Assembly: GCF_902705875.1 (NCBI RefSeq)
Contig: NZ_CACSIK010000003.1
Coordinates: forward strand, 200,407 to 264,406
Direction of reading: 5' to 3'
DNA length: 64,000 nucleotides
Source: Zhongshania aliphaticivorans
Lineage (GTDB): Bacteria; Pseudomonadota; Gammaproteobacteria; Pseudomonadales; Spongiibacteraceae
The notes under the pieces were generated by a model that did not search any database, was not told the DNA's origin, and saw only the letters and a program-made list of their open reading frames with translations. Each line of letters starts with the position of its first letter. The stretch's first letter is position 1. A program made the translations under genes and the position numbers. Shown piece after piece: positions 46,555 to 55,704 of this stretch.

Positions 46555-47577
46555 ATGACATCGATAAAAAACAAAAAAATTGTCTTAACCTCACGCCCTA
46601 ACGGTGAAGTTAAAACCGAATGCTGGAAATTAGTTCATGAGGAGATCAATGGTGATATTGACCCTGGTGAATTTATCGTTAAAATTGATTCAATATCAAT
46701 TGATCCAGCCATGCGCGGTTGGATCAATAATGTTGAATCATACATCCCCCCTGTACAAATAAATGAAACAATGCGAGCTCTAGGCTTGGCCGTGGTAGTA
46801 GATTCTAAACATGAAAAATTTAACAAGGGTGATCTACTATCTGGCATGTTTGGCGTCCAGGAATATTGCAAATTAAATAGCGACTATGCCATTGAGAAAA
46901 TTGACAACACCGCTGAAAACATTAACACCTCAATATTTTTAAGCGCATTAGGCATGCCGGGAATGACCGCCTACTTCGGATTGACCGATGTCGCAAGGAT
47001 TAAGGCCAATGATACCGTTCTGATCTCTGGCGCCGCAGGCGCAGTAGGAAGTATCGCCGGTCAAATTGCAAAAATAAAGGGCTGTACGGTTATCGGCATT
47101 GCAGGAGGAGAAGATAAATGCCGCTATTTAATTGAAGAAGCTGGGTTTGATGACGCTATTGATTACAAAAGTAATATTGATTTAAACGAAGCAATTGCGA
47201 AAAGCTGTCCAAAGGGTATAGATGTTTTCTTTGACAATGTTGGTGGTCCCACTCTTGATGCAGCCATCAAACACATAAACCACAAAGCCAGAATCACTGT
47301 ATGTGGCGCTATATCGCAATACAATGCAGCAGGACTTAGCATTCACGCCGAGATTGACTATATACCGATACTCTTCAATAGTGCACGATTAGAAGGCTTT
47401 GTTGTACTTGACTACTACCACCGCTATTCCGAAGGCGTCAAGGAAATAGTCAAATGGATGAATGAAGGTCAGATTAAATCCAAAGAGGACATTCGCCACG
47501 GTATAGAAAACTTTGGCGATTACTTCAATCTTCTTTTCAACGGTGGTAACTTCGGTAAATTAATACTAAAACCTTAG
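46555..47577 (+). CDS. NADP-dependent MDR reductase, CurA/LTB4DH-like
   Basis: 340 aa of the leukotriene B4/prostaglandin reductase branch of MDR. SIDPAMRGWI, ALGMPGMTAYFGL, ISGAAGAVGSIAGQIAKI (NADPH fold), FFDNVGGPTLDAAI, ICGAISQYN-like region and IPILFNSARLEGFVVLDYY. It reduces the C=C bond of alpha,beta-unsaturated ketones. It is divergent from the TonB receptor and ends at a very strong hairpin. Confidence 0.9.
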   Translation: MTSIKNKKIVLTSRPNGEVKTECWKLVHEEINGDIDPGEFIVKIDSISIDPAMRGWINNVESYIPPVQINETMRALGLAVVVDSKHEKFNKGDLLSGMFGVQEYCKLNSDYAIEKIDNTAENINTSIFLSALGMPGMTAYFGLTDVARIKANDTVLISGAAGAVGSIAGQIAKIKGCTVIGIAGGEDKCRYLIEEAGFDDAIDYKSNIDLNEAIAKSCPKGIDVFFDNVGGPTLDAAIKHINHKARITVCGAISQYNAAGLSIHAEIDYIPILFNSARLEGFVVLDYYHRYSEGVKEIVKWMNEGQIKSKEDIRHGIENFGDYFNLLFNGGNFGKLILKP

Positions 47578-47581
47578 AAGA

Positions 47582-47612
47582 TTTCCGCTACTCATATAAT
47601 GAGTAGCGGAAA
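47582..47612. terminator. 14-bp hairpin between convergent genes
   Basis: TTTCCGCTACTCAT and ATGAGTAGCGGAAA are exact reverse complements with a three-base loop, five bases past the reductase stop. It is probably a bidirectional terminator. Confidence 0.75.
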
Positions 47613-47696
47613 ATCACGACTATCAAATCCTAAGTTTGGAACACATCGTTTATTATATAGTCAGAACACAACACTCAACATACTATTTACAAGTAT

Positions 47697-48092
47697 TCAA
47701 ATGGGCACGGTATCAAGTGAATCAAGCGTAAGCACAATGACTTGTGTACCAGGTAACGAATCTATATGAGGCAAGCTACCGATCAGATCAAGCGCTAATG
47801 GAAGTGGATTGTAAGGTAGCTCAACACTAGGACCATTAACATTTTTATTACCTTGAGAGAAGTCTTGTCCAAGCAAAGATTCAACACCAGATAATAAATC
47901 GTTATTTAAACCAGTTAACCCTCCCAACAACTCTAGAGGAGTGTCTAATCCAGCACCCCCACCACCAATATTTGCAAGTTGACCATTCAGTTGACCTAGC
48001 AGCTCAACTATTGGAGACAATGGGCCTGCCACAGTTAATGAAGACACACCTAGTATTGTAATGGCAAAGGCAATTTTCATTCTTTTTTTCAT
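47697..48092 (-). CDS. small exported protein, unknown, 131 aa
   Basis: Signal peptide MKKRMKIAFAITILGVSSL-TVAG. The mature chain is Leu/Gly/Asn rich, with segments such as ELLGQLNGQLANIGGGG, LELLGGLTGLNNDLLSG and VESLLGQ. No cysteines and no recognised domain. It is like the exported protein at 13013 in size, composition and placement beside a reductive/oxidative catabolic unit. It may be co-transcribed with the SDR upstream (120-base gap). Confidence 0.65.
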   Translation of the reverse strand: MKKRMKIAFAITILGVSSLTVAGPLSPIVELLGQLNGQLANIGGGGAGLDTPLELLGGLTGLNNDLLSGVESLLGQDFSQGNKNVNGPSVELPYNPLPLALDLIGSLPHIDSLPGTQVIVLTLDSLDTVPI

Positions 48093-48211
48093 ATTTCATA
48101 ACTCCTTATTGTGATTATTTTCATACACATGCTGCGATATCAAGCTTCCTTCGCGCATCCTTATTATAATTTTCTTCGACAACCCGTCTGAAAATAATAT
48201 AACTTTTTCAT

Positions 48212-48982
48212 TTATATTGTGACGACATTTAAAGCACCATCAACCGGTATCACAACACCATTAACAAACGAAGCAGCATCACTAGCAAGCATAATAACAG
48301 GGCCAATTAATTCATCTAAAGTACCTAAACGCTTCGCTGGCATTTGGCTAATATATGCTAAGCCTTCATCAGACTCGAAAAAGTCATCACTCATTTCAGT
48401 TTTAAACCAACCTGGCGCAATAGCATTAGATCGAATACCGTATTTAATTAAGTCTAGCGCCATTCCTCTTGTTAATTGAGCAACAGCACCTTTTGATGCG
48501 CAATACACTGACTGCCCAGGCTTAACGCCTAGAGCTAGAACTGATGCTATATTAATGATTGAACCGGGCCTTTCAGACTTTATCAATCTCTGTGCAGCCT
48601 CCTGCGCCACATTCCATACACCGTTAAAGTTAGTGCCCATAACGGCATCTCTAGTTTTTTCATCAATCTTTACAAAGCTACTAGGCGCAGCAATTCCAGC
48701 ATTATTCACCACTGTATCTATGACACCGACATGTTTATTAACATGATCAAAACCGGTTACAACACTAGCGCGATCACTGACATCCATCTTAATGGTGAAA
48801 ATTTTACCGCCATTTGATTCAACTTCATCACAAAGGCTTTTTAGCTTATCCACACGCCGTGCTGCAGCGATAACGTAAGCGCCATGCTCAGCCAATCCTT
48901 TAGAAAGGGCGTACCCAATTCCGGAAGATGCTCCGGTCACAAGTACTATTTTCCCGTCAACAGAGAACATTCCATTATTCAT
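48212..48982 (-). CDS. SDR-family oxidoreductase
   Basis: 256-aa classical short-chain dehydrogenase. Cofactor motif TGASSGIG, NNAG, catalytic Ser in NIASVLALG, and YCASKGA (Tyr-x-x-x-Lys). It ends with the usual VDGALNV. It would oxidise an alcohol or reduce a ketone. Shine-Dalgarno GGTGAA. Its neighbours on the strand are the Nudix and LLM genes. Confidence 0.92.
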   Translation of the reverse strand: MNNGMFSVDGKIVLVTGASSGIGYALSKGLAEHGAYVIAAARRVDKLKSLCDEVESNGGKIFTIKMDVSDRASVVTGFDHVNKHVGVIDTVVNNAGIAAPSSFVKIDEKTRDAVMGTNFNGVWNVAQEAAQRLIKSERPGSIINIASVLALGVKPGQSVYCASKGAVAQLTRGMALDLIKYGIRSNAIAPGWFKTEMSDDFFESDEGLAYISQMPAKRLGTLDELIGPVIMLASDAASFVNGVVIPVDGALNVVTI

Positions 48983-49088
48983 ATTTCACCTAATTACCAC
49001 CATTTCGGTTATTCTTATTAAAGGTCAACCATTCAAACGCACTATAAATAAAATTACTAAAAGTGTTCGCTACTCATATACTCCCTAT

Positions 49089-49679
49089 TTATACAACACC
49101 CGTTGCCTGTATCGATAGCTCAAACGCGTTTCGTCGAGGTGGCCGTTGCGAGGTAAAATTCAACGGTATATTTTTGCTAGTAGACATTGCCCAGCCATCA
49201 CCAACCATTCTCCGCAATGTTTCTTCTACACTATAAAATGCTATTCGATCCCAAGGTATTTCACGTGGATGAAAGAGCTTCACATCTAACGATTCACTAG
49301 CTACACCATAATCACCGCTGAGCATATCTGCCCGAAAAAAAATGTGTACTTGATTAGCCGCAGGTACATTCGTGACCGAGATAATTGGGCCAAGCTTAAC
49401 TTTAATATTGGCCTCTTCCCACGCCTCTCTTTTGGCGCATTGCTCAATCGTTTCCCCTGACTCCACATAACCGCCTGGCGCAGTCCAGTTTCCGTAGCTA
49501 GGCATGATTGCTCGCCTGCAAAGCAATACCTTTCCCCTCCAGAATGGTATACAGCCCGCCACAACGATAGGATTGCTGTAATACACTTGATCGCAAGAGG
49601 TGCAAGTATGACGAGGTAAACTATCATTTGGAGGTACTTTTAAAACCACCGAAGAGCCACACACTTGACAAAAATTCAT
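49089..49679 (-). CDS. zinc-ribbon Nudix hydrolase
   Basis: 196 aa. An N-terminal zinc ribbon (Cys4, Cys7, Cys26, Cys29) precedes a Nudix box, GGYVESGETIEQCAKREAWE, with the following EEA. The layout matches NADH pyrophosphatase-like or YjaD-related proteins with the ribbon. Likely substrates are nucleoside diphosphate derivatives such as NADH or CoA. Its presence in a catabolic operon is unusual and might mean flavin or CoA turnover. Confidence 0.88.
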   Translation of the reverse strand: MNFCQVCGSSVVLKVPPNDSLPRHTCTSCDQVYYSNPIVVAGCIPFWRGKVLLCRRAIMPSYGNWTAPGGYVESGETIEQCAKREAWEEANIKVKLGPIISVTNVPAANQVHIFFRADMLSGDYGVASESLDVKLFHPREIPWDRIAFYSVEETLRRMVGDGWAMSTSKNIPLNFTSQRPPRRNAFELSIQATGVV

Positions 49680-49713
49680 AGATACACCTCTACGATTTAG
49701 TTAAACGACTTCG

Positions 49714-50778
49714 CTATTTCGCTCTCAATGCTGGCAAGACTTTGCCCATGAAAAGCTCCATTGTATTGATTGCCGACGCCTGTGTATTACCACCAAATTT
49801 AACGCATATATTCTGTTCGTAATCACCAATAATGCTGCGACGACGCTCTACGCGTTCAATAATTTGCTCGGGGGTTCCATACAAATTGCAATCAATATAC
49901 GCATCCATCAACACTTCGAAATCGGTCTTCTCATAAACATCTATGTCATCACCGTATGACTGGTAGACTTTACTATTTTTAAAATGATCTCCCGCTAACT
50001 CGTAGTGATCCATAACCGATGCGAAGTAACCACCGATATGTGCCTTAGCAAGCTTTCTCGCCTCTGCAGCATCTTCGTGACAGACGACAAAGTCACACAA
50101 GCGTGGAGGTTTAGGTTCATCGTCGTGATGCTTACGATATTCGGCGTTGTAAATATCGATAGACTCTTTCAACTTCTCATCTGTTTTATTTGAGAACAGA
50201 ATCATTTGCGCGCCAAGTTTAGCCACCTGAAGAACAGAATCAGGAGACATGGCAACAGAATAAAAGCGGTCTCTCCAGCCAGATATTGTTCGTGGACGAA
50301 TTTCCACCCGAGACTGCTTGTAGTACTCACCATCACCCTCGACGTAACCACTTTCTAAACCAGCGATAATCATAGCCGCTGACTCGTCAAACCTGCCACG
50401 AGACTCTTCCATGTCAACACCAAAGCCTTCATATTCACAACGAGCAAGCCCACGACCCACACCGAAAACTGCACGACCATTGCTTAAGTGATCTAAAAAG
50501 GTAATCTTCTCCGCGACTCTAAGCGGATCATTCCAAGGCAATATAACGGCACCGGTGGCTAATTTTATTGTTGATGTCCTACCCGCTAAATAAGATAAAA
50601 ACTGCGTATTATCTGGACATGCCGAATAATCAGTAAAGTGATGCTCAACCGGCCATATTTCATTAAACCCCATTGGTTCAGCCATTTCCGCTATCGCTAT
50701 TTCGTCTTTGACATGCTCTACATCAGATATTTGACTGCCGTAGTTTTGAAACATAATTTGTAAGCCAATCTTTTCCAT
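49714..50778 (-). CDS. LLM-class flavin-dependent monooxygenase
   Basis: About 354 aa from the ATG at 50778, which follows AGGAG. Luciferase-like TIM barrel: MGFNEIWPVEHHFTDYSACP, GAVILPWNDPLRVAEKI, RAVFGVGRGLARCEYEGFG. The enzyme would use FMNH2 from the flavin reductase at 51155 to oxygenate a substrate, for example as a Baeyer-Villiger type II enzyme. It lies next to a ferredoxin, flavin reductase and SDR on one strand. Confidence 0.9.
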   Translation of the reverse strand: MEKIGLQIMFQNYGSQISDVEHVKDEIAIAEMAEPMGFNEIWPVEHHFTDYSACPDNTQFLSYLAGRTSTIKLATGAVILPWNDPLRVAEKITFLDHLSNGRAVFGVGRGLARCEYEGFGVDMEESRGRFDESAAMIIAGLESGYVEGDGEYYKQSRVEIRPRTISGWRDRFYSVAMSPDSVLQVAKLGAQMILFSNKTDEKLKESIDIYNAEYRKHHDDEPKPPRLCDFVVCHEDAAEARKLAKAHIGGYFASVMDHYELAGDHFKNSKVYQSYGDDIDVYEKTDFEVLMDAYIDCNLYGTPEQIIERVERRRSIIGDYEQNICVKFGGNTQASAINTMELFMGKVLPALRAK

Positions 50779-50819
50779 TTTCATCTCCTAAATTTAAATA
50801 TTTTTTTTAGATTTTTTAA

Positions 50820-51140
50820 TTACATCAACTCGGGCAAATCAACCACTAATCCAGACATTTCTTCAGTTAGTATTATTTGACAGGCAAGGCGACTCGTGGG
50901 CTTGACCTCAGCCATACCGCCCTCCAATGTGCACTCCTCGAGATCGTCCATTGCGGGTATTTTTTTCAACCACTCTTCACGCGGATAGCAATGACAAGTT
51001 CCACACGCACATCCACCGCCACACTGCGCTTCAATTTCAGCTATCATGTTATCGGTCGCGCATTCCATTAATGTACGGCCAGCTTCGCACTCAGCTTCAA
51101 TGACGCGACCATCAACAGATACAAATGTTACTTTCACCAC
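50820..51140 (-). CDS. [2Fe-2S] ferredoxin, adrenodoxin type
   Basis: 106 aa with ligands Cys40, Cys46, Cys49 (CGGGCACGTCH) and Cys87 (RLACQI). Extra cysteines are at 18, 27, 44, 51 and 70. It starts at a GTG after TGAGG. It is the third ferredoxin of this family in the window but sits in a flavin-monooxygenase group rather than beside a P450. It could serve the P450 at 40528. Confidence 0.93.
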   Translation of the reverse strand: MVKVTFVSVDGRVIEAECEAGRTLMECATDNMIAEIEAQCGGGCACGTCHCYPREEWLKKIPAMDDLEECTLEGGMAEVKPTSRLACQIILTEEMSGLVVDLPELM

Positions 51141-51154
51141 GATATATACCTCAC

Positions 51155-51646
51155 TTAACCAAGCTGAGCGCCTAATTCATAATACCTACCACAAGAAAAC
51201 ACCAAAGGTTGTTTTGATGCATCTCCACTAAAACCCATCACGCTACCTATAATAATCTGGTGGTCGCCTTGGGTAATCCTATCTTTAATCTCACACTCAA
51301 TAACTGCCCGAGACCCCCTTAATATGGGATTCCCTAACTCGCTAATTTCAAACGATGCCAACATATCTTTTTGGTCATTTTCTGACCGCGCAAACAGATC
51401 TGATATCTCTTGCTGATACTCAGCCAAAATATTGACTGCAAATCCCTCTGCCACATTGAACTCATCAAATAAACTAGAACCCAGATCAACAGACCAAATC
51501 ACTAACGGCGGGCTCAGCGACAGAGATGTGAATGAATTCACCGTCATTGCAGCCACCTCTCCCGCTTTGCTGACGGTTGTCATAATAGTGACGCCCGTTG
51601 CAAACAGCCCTAGTGTGTTTCGTAGCTCACGCTTATCAAACGCCAT
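51155..51646 (-). CDS. flavin reductase family protein
   Basis: About 163 aa from the ATG at 51646 (MAFDKRELRNTLGLFATGV). FMN-binding split-barrel motifs TVNSFTSLSLSPPLVIWSVD and FAVNILAEYQQEISDLFA, and the C-terminal GDHQIIIGSVMGF. It supplies reduced flavin to a two-component monooxygenase, most likely the LLM protein. It lies 14 bases before the ferredoxin gene. Confidence 0.92.
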   Translation of the reverse strand: MAFDKRELRNTLGLFATGVTIMTTVSKAGEVAAMTVNSFTSLSLSPPLVIWSVDLGSSLFDEFNVAEGFAVNILAEYQQEISDLFARSENDQKDMLASFEISELGNPILRGSRAVIECEIKDRITQGDHQIIIGSVMGFSGDASKQPLVFSCGRYYELGAQLG

Positions 51647-51680
51647 AATCTTTTTTCCAACCCTGAACAATTTGGCAAAC

Positions 51681-52433
51681 TTATTGAGCGGTATAACCGC
51701 CATCCACTGGAACCGCTGCTCCAGTAAGGAAACTCGAACGATCAGAGCAGAGCCAAATCACAGCTTCAGCAAGCTCTTCTGGACTTGCCAGACGTTTGGC
51801 AGGAACCGCAGCGAGAACATCTTCTAGCGCATCTGGTGTTTCCTTTAGCACTTGTGTCACCATAGGTGTTTCTACACCACCGGGACAAACCGCATTGATA
51901 CGAATATTTTTATTTACGTAGTCAAGCGCCGCACTTTTAGTTAAACCAATAACTGCGTGCTTACTTGCGCAATAGGTAGATATAAGTGGTGAAGCCACCA
52001 TACCCATAACGGATGAATTATTAACAATTGAACCGCCACCACTTTTTTCCATCACTTTAATCTGATATTTCATGCATAAAAATACACCTTTCAGATTCAC
52101 AGACATGGTGCGATCAAAGTCTGCAACATCAATCTCGTCCAATGGCACCAATTGCCCCTCAATACCGGCATTATTAAAGGCACAATCTAGGCGACCATAT
52201 GTTTTTAAAGCGTGGTCAACCATGGCTTCAACTTGCTCAACATCGGTAACGTCAGTTTGTATAAAGGTCGCATCCCCATCTATTCCATTTACCTCTTTAC
52301 ACACCGCCTCAACTGCCTCGCGGTCAATATCTGCCAATACAAGTTTTGCGCCTTCTTTTGCCATAACTAGGGCTGTACCCTTGCCAATTCCTGACCCAGC
52401 ACCCGTAATAATGACTACCTTTCCTTTTATCAT
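51681..52433 (-). CDS. SDR-family oxidoreductase
   Basis: 250 aa. TGAGSGIG cofactor motif, NNAGIEG, catalytic Ser in NNSSVMG, YCASKHA, and VDGGYTAQ end. A classical SDR, first in the probable SDR-flavin reductase-ferredoxin-LLM-Nudix-SDR unit. Shine-Dalgarno weak (GCGAATAACA). Confidence 0.92.
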   Translation of the reverse strand: MIKGKVVIITGAGSGIGKGTALVMAKEGAKLVLADIDREAVEAVCKEVNGIDGDATFIQTDVTDVEQVEAMVDHALKTYGRLDCAFNNAGIEGQLVPLDEIDVADFDRTMSVNLKGVFLCMKYQIKVMEKSGGGSIVNNSSVMGMVASPLISTYCASKHAVIGLTKSAALDYVNKNIRINAVCPGGVETPMVTQVLKETPDALEDVLAAVPAKRLASPEELAEAVIWLCSDRSSFLTGAAVPVDGGYTAQ

Positions 52434-52885
52434 TGTTATTCGCCTGTATAATTATTGAGCAAGTAAATACCTAGATATTCACCCGCCATCACTCGATGTA
52501 GCTATCCTATTCATCAAACTAGCAATACGAACCACTAATGCAGGTAAAATTTATGCCACTAATCCAAGGGGGGGGGGGCTGGAATAAGAAAACCCATATT
52601 TCGGCACTAATATCAGTGAGGGTGCCCAACACACGCAGTTTAGAGCATTTAAGAACGGGATAGGCGAAGCATAAAATTCACTTCTCTTGCTTCCCATTAG
52701 GCTTTTCCAATCACTTAGTTGCCACTCAATAAGAGCTACCCAAGCTGAGTTTAAGACACCTAGCATTGGCAATTCTCTAACTGCGACTCAATACATTAAA
52801 ACCTATGCTTGAGAAAATAAAATCTAAAGTGTATTGTTAATTGCACTGATAATATTAATTATAAGCCTACTACGAAGCCTCTAAC
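52434..52885. other. divergent intergenic region, G-tract, no gene
   Basis: About 450 bases between the SDR and the MalT-like regulator. No convincing gene. It contains an 11-base G tract and the promoters of both units. Confidence 0.5.
52568..52578. repeat. G11 homopolymer
   Basis: Eleven consecutive G residues, 135 bases upstream of the SDR start on the opposite strand. Such tracts slip during replication and can alter promoter spacing. Confidence 0.8.
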
Positions 52886-55633
52886 GTGACTGAATTAAAC
52901 CACCGCAGTATCGTCAATCTTGCCAAAACTCGCCCCCCAAAAAGTTCTATAGAGCTTATTGAACGGCAATGTCTTGCCCTATTACAAGAAGCTCACAACG
53001 GCGAAGGAAATTACTTAATTTCTGCGCCTGCAGGGTTCGGCAAGACCAGCCTACTAGTTCAATATTTCAATTTATTACAAGATGATAAAAAACACGCCGC
53101 TTGGCTTTCTGTGTCGGAAAGTGATGCTGACCCCATCCATTTTCTAGCAGGTATTTCTTATGCACTTCAATCATTAGGAAAAAATATTGGCGTTGCCTCA
53201 CAAGCACTCATCGGCTCAGGCATGGTATTATCTTATCGTGTTATTCTAACAACGCTGATGAATGAATTACTTTCCTTTTCCGATCCCATCACGCTGATTC
53301 TGGACGACCTACATCGTGCAAATTCTCCCGATGTTGAGAATATTATGGTCGAGTTACTCGGGGCCGGCCCACACAACCTTAGAATAATTATTGCTAGTCG
53401 TACGTCCTTTTCAAAATTTGGAAAACTACGCGCACAAAAAAACCTGATTGACATTACTGCTGATGACTTGAAAGTTAGTTATTCCGAAGCGGTAAAAATC
53501 CTTTCCGACAAATCTCTTCCCAGCCTTAGCAATGAGAATATTGGCACTTTATTAGAACGAGTAGATGGTTGGATAAATGGCTTACATATTGCTGCACTTT
53601 CCCTAAAAAAAGACAGTGATATTGACGAGTACATTCGTCGATTTACCGGCCGAGAATCTGATTTTTCAGACTATATTGAACACGATATTTTCTCACAACT
53701 CCCAGATTCCATTAAAAACTTCTTGGTTGAAACTTCCATATTAGAAATATTAACGCCTGAACTTTGTGACGCCATTACCCAACAACAAGACAGTGAATCG
53801 ATACTGACACAATTACGTCGCATGAACCTATTTATTGTCACACTAGATGAACAGCTCGCCTGCTATCGCTATCACCATATTTTTCGCACTTTCTTACAAG
53901 CGAAAATGTCATCAAGAACTAAAAGTGATCTACATCAAATTCATCGTAGAGCTTATAAATGGTGCCTAAGCAACAACCTTCTACATGAAGCTATCAATCA
54001 TATGCTAATAGTAGAGGACTGGGATTCGGCGGCAGCAGCAATCGAAAGCGGTCTAGAAATGTTGCTATCTAGAAACCGGCTTGCAACGCTTGGCAGCTGG
54101 ATTAACAGCTTACCTAAAGAATATATCCAAGAAAGCCCAGGCTTTCAACTTGGCTTAGCGTGGGTTGAAATTCTTCAACGTGACTTCCCTAATGCGATTT
54201 CTCATCACGCTAAAGCTAAATCGTTATTAAAAAAAACCTGTAATGAGTTCACCTCTAATCCCAAAACTCTTAACAAAATCCAAAGCAATATAAATGCTCA
54301 GACCGGCGTTATTACCGTTGTTAGCGATAATGAAATAGAGATTTCCAAATTCGCTAATTCAGGTGATATCGATATTCAAAAAGAACACATCTTCTTTTAT
54401 AACACTTATATTGCCGCATTAGTTTACGCCTTTATGCATCAAGGCCGATTTGACGAAGGGCATCGACTAGCTGTAGCTAATGAAGTTGCTGGGGGTATCG
54501 ATAATTTTCGGGCAACTGTTTATATTCTCATTTTTAGGGGCCTTGGCTATCGTTTATCCGGTCATCTAAAGCAAGCCAATGAACAATATGAAAAAGCACA
54601 GTTAGTCGCCGGCAAAGGATTTATAGATCAATGGATGCCATTTGCAGTTCCTAGCGCTCTATCTGCGGAAATTTACTACGAATGGGGTGATTTTGATCGA
54701 GCGACGGCGTGTATTCAAAACTGCGCCGTTGTTAAACAAGAGGCCTCCGTTATAGAACCTCTAATTTGCTATTTTCAAGTAGCTGCTAGGCTTGCCATGT
54801 TAAATGGCAATATTGAGGGAGCCCTGCAATCTCTGGCAGAGGGTGAGGCGCTAGGAAAACAAGGTCAGTACGACCGGCTTGTTGCCGCAATGCTCTGCGA
54901 ACGAGTAAGGTTATTAACAAAAAGTAGCAAATTTGAAGCCGCTGCAACCGCCTATCTCGATCTTAAGAAGCTTAAGCCAATTAACAAAACACAGGTTGGC
55001 ACATCACCGGAGCACTGGTCGGCACTTCTGTACTATATCGATATGGGCGCCAGTCTTTACCTTCTTGGCTCCAACAAACCTGAGGAAGCACTACCGCACC
55101 TCACCAAACAGGCCTCAATGGCCAGAAAACACAACCAACACCGCCACCTAATAAAGATTTTACTTGCCGAAGCCAGCGCTCTCCACAAACTCGGCAAAGA
55201 GCGTAGCGCAATTAATCGCCTATCAGAATCAATTCAACTTGGTGGTAACGGATCATTTCTACAGACTTTTTTAGAAGCAGACCCAAATCTCCACGAGCTC
55301 TTCCAGAAAACCCTAGCGCGGTGGCCCAATGATGACACGCTTAGCAACACCCCTGAAGGCGAACAGTACTTAGCAACCTTAATGGATAAGTTCGGAGTAA
55401 ACCCAACTGGGGCAGAAGAAATTAGCACTGATATCAATAATATTGAGCCGCTAACACCAAGAGAGCTTGACCTATTAAAGTTACTAGCTAAAGGGCTAAA
55501 GAATAAAGAGTTGGCGTTAGAAATGAGTGTTAGCCAACACACAATTGCTTGGCACTTAAAAAATCTATATGCGAAGCTCCATGTTGACAATCGAACCGCA
55601 GCAGTAACAGTCGCGCGACATTTTCGTCTGTGA
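52886..55633 (+). CDS. MalT-like LuxR-family ATP-dependent regulator
   Basis: This 915-aa STAND/LAL-type protein starts at a GTG. Walker A is ISAPAGFGKTSLL (Lys53), Walker B ITLILDDLHRA. WINGLHIAALSLKK follows, then TPR-like helical repeats (about 400-830) and a C-terminal LuxR HTH (LTPRELDLLKLLAKGLKNKE, ending RTAAVTVARHFRL). It acts as a cytoplasmic sensor and activator that assembles on ligand and ATP. It is divergent from the SDR/LLM unit, its probable target. Confidence 0.92.
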   Translation: MTELNHRSIVNLAKTRPPKSSIELIERQCLALLQEAHNGEGNYLISAPAGFGKTSLLVQYFNLLQDDKKHAAWLSVSESDADPIHFLAGISYALQSLGKNIGVASQALIGSGMVLSYRVILTTLMNELLSFSDPITLILDDLHRANSPDVENIMVELLGAGPHNLRIIIASRTSFSKFGKLRAQKNLIDITADDLKVSYSEAVKILSDKSLPSLSNENIGTLLERVDGWINGLHIAALSLKKDSDIDEYIRRFTGRESDFSDYIEHDIFSQLPDSIKNFLVETSILEILTPELCDAITQQQDSESILTQLRRMNLFIVTLDEQLACYRYHHIFRTFLQAKMSSRTKSDLHQIHRRAYKWCLSNNLLHEAINHMLIVEDWDSAAAAIESGLEMLLSRNRLATLGSWINSLPKEYIQESPGFQLGLAWVEILQRDFPNAISHHAKAKSLLKKTCNEFTSNPKTLNKIQSNINAQTGVITVVSDNEIEISKFANSGDIDIQKEHIFFYNTYIAALVYAFMHQGRFDEGHRLAVANEVAGGIDNFRATVYILIFRGLGYRLSGHLKQANEQYEKAQLVAGKGFIDQWMPFAVPSALSAEIYYEWGDFDRATACIQNCAVVKQEASVIEPLICYFQVAARLAMLNGNIEGALQSLAEGEALGKQGQYDRLVAAMLCERVRLLTKSSKFEAAATAYLDLKKLKPINKTQVGTSPEHWSALLYYIDMGASLYLLGSNKPEEALPHLTKQASMARKHNQHRHLIKILLAEASALHKLGKERSAINRLSESIQLGGNGSFLQTFLEADPNLHELFQKTLARWPNDDTLSNTPEGEQYLATLMDKFGVNPTGAEEISTDINNIEPLTPRELDLLKLLAKGLKNKELALEMSVSQHTIAWHLKNLYAKLHVDNRTAAVTVARHFRL

Positions 55634-55647
55634 CCATCTTTCAGTAA

Positions 55648-55683
55648 CTAGCTACCGCAGCAATAAACACTGTGAGTAGCTAG
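55648..55683. terminator. hairpin between convergent regulator and OYE genes
   Basis: CTAGCTAC (55648-55655) pairs with GTAGCTAG (55676-55683). It is placed between two convergent stops, so a bidirectional terminator is likely; the T-run is poor. Confidence 0.45.
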
Positions 55684-55704
55684 AGACACCGCGCCAGTGT
55701 AGGC

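Noticed and set aside
52551..52772. Minus-strand open frame through the G tract
   Set aside because: No ribosome binding site, composition unlike a protein, and it depends on the homopolymer length.
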